From the NCBI GenBank assembly GCA_944386225.1, contig CALXAH010000013.1, positions 1 through 64,000 of the forward strand: 64,000 nt of DNA, given 5' to 3'. Of the stretch, positions 60,903 to 64,000 are shown one piece after another. This DNA is from an uncultured Gemmiger sp. Lineage in GTDB: Bacteria > Bacillota > Clostridia > Oscillospirales > Ruminococcaceae. Positions within the stretch are counted from its first letter, which is position 1, and each line of letters begins with the position of its first letter. Below the pieces are notes generated by a model that was given only the letters and a program-made list of their open reading frames with translations, was not told where the DNA came from and did not search any database. The translations under genes were made by a program, and so were the position numbers.

Positions 60903-61712
60903 TCAGACGCAGCGGGACCGGATCGCGGCCACCGCTTCCTCCAGGGTGATCACGTCCTCGCCCACGCCCAGGGCATGGCACACGCGGCTCACGTAGGGCT
61001 GCTTGAGCATGGCCTGCTCCAGCGCGGGGAAGTTCCAGAACACTTCCCGGGGGGTGCCGCTGGTGACCACCTTCTTGTTGGCCATTACGATGACCCGTTC
61101 AAAGTTGGCCACCACAAACTCCATGTCGTGGGAAATGGTGATCACCGTCTTGCCCTGGCGGTGCAGTTCCTTCAGAATGTTGCCCAGGCGGATGTTGCCC
61201 TCCAGGTCCTGGCCGGCGGTGGGCTCGTCAAAGATCATCACCTCGGTGTTCATGGCGATGATCGCGGCGATGGTCACGAACTTGCGGGTGGACAGGGGCA
61301 GGTTGTAGGGATTTTCCTCCCGGAACTTCTCCATGCCGGTGATCTCCAGCGCGTAGTCCACCTGCTTTTTCATGGTCTCCTCGTCCAGGCCCATCATCTT
61401 GGGGCCGAACTCCACCTCACCCAGCACGGTGGAGTGGAAGATCTGGTCATCCGGGTTCTGGAACACATACCCGACCACCCGGGAAACCTGGGCGGTGGTG
61501 TAATCCTTGGTGTTCATGTCGCCGATGATCACATCGCCCTTGCTGGGGCGGTGCAGGCCGTTGAGCATCTTGACCGTGGTGGTCTTGCCGGCGCCGTTCT
61601 GGCCCACGATGGCCAGGTTTTCGCCCTTTTCCACCCGGATGTTGATGTTGTCCACGGCCAGAAAGCCGCCGGGATATTCAAAGCTCACATCCCGCATCTC
61701 GATGTATGCCAT
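60903..61712 (-). CDS. ecfA: ECF transporter ATPase (EcfA)
   Basis: 269 residues. Walker A GQNGAGKTT, Q-loop VFQNPDDQIFHSTVLGEVEFGPKMMG, a variant signature motif (LPLSTRKFVTIAAIIAMN in place of LSGGQ-type) and Walker B VMIFDEPTAGQD with the H-loop TISHD. The family is ECF/CbiO-type ATPases. The non-canonical LSTR signature is notable in that the paired ATPase has normal LSGGQ. Start ATG 61712. Confidence 0.9.
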   Translation of the reverse strand: MAYIEMRDVSFEYPGGFLAVDNINIRVEKGENLAIVGQNGAGKTTTVKMLNGLHRPSKGDVIIGDMNTKDYTTAQVSRVVGYVFQNPDDQIFHSTVLGEVEFGPKMMGLDEETMKKQVDYALEITGMEKFREENPYNLPLSTRKFVTIAAIIAMNTEVMIFDEPTAGQDLEGNIRLGNILKELHRQGKTVITISHDMEFVVANFERVIVMANKKVVTSGTPREVFWNFPALEQAMLKQPYVSRVCHALGVGEDVITLEEAVAAIRSRCV

Positions 61713-61715
61713 GGC

Positions 61716-62576
61716 TTACTTGCCCCCCTTTCGCATTGCTTCGCCGATGACCTCGCAGGCCTGCGCCTCGGTGACCGGGATGTACCGCAGCGGCACGCCG
61801 CTCTCCACCAGGCGGTTGCCCAGAATGGCCATCTGGGGCAGCTGCACGCCCTGTTCCGCCAGAGACATATCGGTCAGCACCTTGGCAGTGGCGTCCTTGC
61901 GGATCAGCCGGCCATCCTTGAGCACCAGCACCTCGTCGGCGTACTCCGCCACCAGGTCGATCTTGTGCTCCACCAGGATGACCGTTTTCTTTTCCTTCTT
62001 CATCTCCTCGATGATCTTGAACACGCTCTCGGTGCCCTCCGGATCCAGCTGGCTGGTGGGCTCGTCGATCACCAGGATGTCCGGCTTGAGCACGATAACC
62101 GACGCCAGCGCCACCCGCTGCATCTGGCCGCCGCTCAGCTCAAAGGGATTCTTTTCCGCCAGGTGCAGGATGTTGGTCAGCTTCATGACCTCCAGCACCC
62201 GGTCCTCGATCTCATCCACCGGCACGCCGAAGTTTTCCAGTCCGAAGGCCACCTCTTCAAACAGGGTGTCCTTGACGCCGCTGATCTGGTTGAAGGGGTT
62301 CTGGAACACATAGCCGATCTTCAGCGACAGCTCCCCGGGGCCGTAGTCCACGGTGGGCTTGCCGTGCACCAGCACCTCGCCCTCCAGCTCGCCCTTGTAG
62401 AAGCTGGGGGCAAAGCCGCGGATCAGGGAACACAGGGTAGTCTTGCCGGAACCGTTCTCGCCAATAACGCCGTAGAACTTGCCGGCCTCCAGGGAAAAGC
62501 TCATATCCCGGATGACCGGCTCGTCGGTCAGCGGGTAGAGGTAGGTTACATTTTTGAATTCGATCACAACACCCAT
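61716..62576 (-). CDS. ecfA2: ECF transporter ATPase (EcfA'), partner
   Basis: 286 residues. Walker A GENGSGKTT, Q-loop VFQNPFNQISGVKDTLFEEVAFGLENFG, signature ELSGGQMQRVALASVI, Walker B ILVIDEPTSQLDP and H-loop LVEHK. The C-terminal extension (about 230-286) is longer than in the partner. It overlaps the EcfT stop by 13 bp. It forms a heterodimer with the 60903 ATPase. Confidence 0.92.
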   Translation of the reverse strand: MGVVIEFKNVTYLYPLTDEPVIRDMSFSLEAGKFYGVIGENGSGKTTLCSLIRGFAPSFYKGELEGEVLVHGKPTVDYGPGELSLKIGYVFQNPFNQISGVKDTLFEEVAFGLENFGVPVDEIEDRVLEVMKLTNILHLAEKNPFELSGGQMQRVALASVIVLKPDILVIDEPTSQLDPEGTESVFKIIEEMKKEKKTVILVEHKIDLVAEYADEVLVLKDGRLIRKDATAKVLTDMSLAEQGVQLPQMAILGNRLVESGVPLRYIPVTEAQACEVIGEAMRKGGK

Positions 62577-63361
62577 AGTACGATCCTCCCTGCGATCACG
62601 ACTACCGCCACGGCGACGGCAATGCCGGTGGCCAGCGGCTCATTGCCGGATTTTTTCAGTTCGAACAGATGGGTCTTGGGCCCGTTCACGTCAAAACCCT
62701 TGGATTCCAGCGTGAGCACACGTTCCTCGGAGCTGGTGATGGCGCCCACGATCAGCGGCACCAGCGAGGGGAAGAAGGCCTTGGCGCGCACGATCATGTT
62801 GCCCTCGGTCTCCACGCCGCGGGCCCGCTGAGCGTTCATGATGGTGCGGCTGTTCTTGCCCAGCACGTCGATCATCTGCAGGCTGCTGATGAACACATAG
62901 GCCGCCTTGTAGTTCATGCCGGAATCTTCCAGCGCCCGGGTGAACTCCTTGTTTTCGGTGGTCTGGAACATCCACACGAACATACCCGCGATATTCATAA
63001 TGGAGAAGCTCAGGCTCAGGCCGCTTTTCAGGCCGGCCTGGTAGATACGCAGAAAGCCCAGCTGCCATACCACCACTTCACTGGGGATCAGCAGCGACTG
63101 CACCACCAGGATCAGCCCGGCGATGAACAGCACCGCCCGGAACGCGCGCAGGAAGCGTTTCCACACGCCGCTGGCCGCGCTGAGGATGGGAACGATGAAG
63201 AACCAGGGGATCAAAAACAGCGGATAGCCGCCCTCGCCCACCCCGATGGTGCCCAGCACGAAGGAGCAGGCCGCGTACAGGCACAGGATCAGGAATTTGC
63301 AGGAGGGATACAGCGCCGCGATGGGGTTGCTCTTGTGAAGCTGCAGCTTTTCTCTCCACAT
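62564..63361 (-). CDS. ecfT: ECF transporter transmembrane component EcfT
   Basis: 265 residues. Five or six helices with a CbiQ/EcfT cytoplasmic coupling region containing ARG motifs (MNAQRARGVETEG and the A-R-A region KAFFPSLVPLIVGAITSSEERVLTLESKGF). Start ATG 63361 behind AGAGGTGA. Together with the two ATPases it forms the module that docks the S-component upstream, and perhaps the orphan S-components at 7.3 kb and FolT. Confidence 0.9.
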   Translation of the reverse strand: MWREKLQLHKSNPIAALYPSCKFLILCLYAACSFVLGTIGVGEGGYPLFLIPWFFIVPILSAASGVWKRFLRAFRAVLFIAGLILVVQSLLIPSEVVVWQLGFLRIYQAGLKSGLSLSFSIMNIAGMFVWMFQTTENKEFTRALEDSGMNYKAAYVFISSLQMIDVLGKNSRTIMNAQRARGVETEGNMIVRAKAFFPSLVPLIVGAITSSEERVLTLESKGFDVNGPKTHLFELKKSGNEPLATGIAVAVAVVVIAGRIVLWVL

Positions 63362-63393
63362 ATGTACGTCACCTCTTCTGATGGATATAAAGT

Positions 63394-63415
63394 GCCGCCT
63401 CCGCAGGGAGGCGGC
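63394..63415 (-). other. Intercistronic hairpin EcfS-EcfT
   Basis: GCCGCCTCC/GGAGGCGGC arms with a 4-nt loop (GCAG or the complement) and no T-run; likely adjusts relative expression of S-component and EcfT. Confidence 0.55.
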
Positions 63416-63432
63416 AAAGCATACGCAAAGGA

Positions 63433-64000
63433 TTACTTGCCGGCGGTGGTCTTCTTGATGTAGTTCTCGCCGCAGCCGAACTTAACCAGGGTACGGGCCG
63501 GGATAACACGGATGACCAGGTAGCCGATCAGGAAGGAGATGATACGGTCCACCACGGTCCAGATGCCCTCGGTGCCGATAACCGCCGCCCAGATGTTGGC
63601 GCCCGCCGCCATGGCCGCCGCGGTGATCAGGGAGGTGCCGGAACCGGTCACGCCGCCGTAGACCAGAACCACGATGGGGGCCGCGCTGGCGATGGACACG
63701 AAGGCCATGATGACCATGGAGATCAGCCACTTCCACCAGGTACCGAACATCTTGCCGCGGGCCAGGAAACCGGTGACCAGACCGGCCAGCACGTTGACGG
63801 GGATAAACGCAAAGTTGACCGGGTTGGCGATACCGGTGACCACGTTGGTCAGGCCGCCGGCCACAGCGCCCACCCAGGGCCCGCACAGCATGCCCGCGAA
63901 GATGGTGCCGATGGTATCCAGATACATGGGCAGTTTCAGCAGGCTGGCCAGCTGGCCGCCTACAAAGTTGACCGCCGCCGCAATGGGGATGATCAGGATC
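63433..64000 (-). CDS. ECF transporter S-component (partial, cut by right edge)
   Basis: The frame is open from the stop at 63433 to base 64000, so the N-terminus is outside the window; an internal ATG at 63927 is not the start because the hydrophobic sequence continues upstream (LIIPIAAAVNFVGGQLASLLKLPMYLDTIGT). Visible helices include GTIFAGMLCGPWVGAVAGGLTNVVTGI and NFAFIPVNVLAGLVTGFLARG, typical of ECF S-components. It is first in the operon ahead of EcfT, two EcfA, MFS, uridine phosphorylase and the URO-D protein. A nucleoside ligand is a reasonable inference. Confidence 0.85.
   Translation of the reverse strand, partial: ILIIPIAAAVNFVGGQLASLLKLPMYLDTIGTIFAGMLCGPWVGAVAGGLTNVVTGIANPVNFAFIPVNVLAGLVTGFLARGKMFGTWWKWLISMVIMAFVSIASAAPIVVLVYGGVTGSGTSLITAAAMAAGANIWAAVIGTEGIWTVVDRIISFLIGYLVIRVIPARTLVKFGCGENYIKKTTAGK

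Noticed and set aside
57903-62831. Very long + strand open frame (about 1640 codons)
   Set aside because: It is the antisense shadow of the well-supported minus-strand operon (URO-D, udp, MFS, ecfA, ecfA2). Its translation is His/Gly/Gln-rich with no family features.

Overview
This 64 kb window is high-GC DNA (roughly 60 % or more over most of its length) from what looks like a gut Clostridia/Oscillospirales bacterium (Faecalibacterium/Gemmiger/Subdoligranulum-like; the genus is an inference). The evidence is Gram-positive regulation and surface biology: a tryptophan-type T-box, a THF riboswitch, a CIRCE/HrcA operator, ECF-type vitamin transporters, a class B sortase, ER-type (SipW-like) signal peptidases and two ECF sigma/anti-sigma pairs. 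No rRNA, tRNA, prophage, CRISPR array or intact insertion sequence was seen. Both ends cut genes.

Layout. 1-5.5 kb: an Ala/Pro repeat membrane protein (cut by the left edge), a zinc-ribbon protein, small membrane proteins, a membrane Ser/Thr kinase with TPRs, and an SPFH plus ribbon-helix-helix pair. 5.6-12.2 kb: a MocR regulator divergent from an ECF S-component, an ECF sigma/anti-sigma pair, a DUF1835/DUF3658-type protein, an LCP-like protein, and folT under a THF riboswitch. 12.5-21.7 kb: housekeeping genes (M3 peptidase, clpB under CIRCE, metY-metA, a corrinoid protein, a PPIase lipoprotein). 21.8-25.2 kb: T-box, Trp-codon leader peptide and trpXYZ-type ABC transporter. 25.4-35 kb: two MATE exporters, an FHA protein, a patatin, a LysR regulator, a second ECF sigma operon and sortase B. 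35.3-43.6 kb: a sugar-type catabolic island (M24 protein, SorC regulator, damaged FGGY kinase, ABC sugar importer, ThuA-like protein, MFS). 43.9-55.3 kb: a ten-gene surface/extracellular cluster with a divergent SARP-like regulator. 55.4-64 kb: NnrE, a MerR-RDD fusion, and an operon joining an ECF transporter, an MFS permease, a uridine-phosphorylase-type enzyme and a URO-D/MtaA-family protein.

The most interesting system is the 43.9-55.3 kb cluster. It has four small exported TasA/CalY-like proteins with near-identical signal peptides, two dedicated SipW-like signal peptidases, a 1158-residue VWA protein with a long AEP repeat stalk, a protein with a C-terminal sorting-type signal, a repeat-rich membrane-anchored protein and a short protein of unknown family. 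All lie on one strand behind a divergent BTAD/SARP regulator. The intergenic region carries a 33-bp composite element repeated exactly 85 bp apart (AGTATGCC-N7-GGTTAA-N6-GGTTAA), which looks like two tandem SARP-type promoters driving the operon. I infer a co-regulated secreted fibre or matrix apparatus.

Other notable points: a T-box followed by a Trp-codon leader peptide; a 173-bp element with 19-bp terminal inverted repeats between the MocR/S-component promoter and its gene; a recurring modular set of intergenic hairpins next to minus-strand stop codons; and an FGGY kinase that has lost both its N-terminus and its C-terminal signature block, abutting a regulator that starts at TTG.
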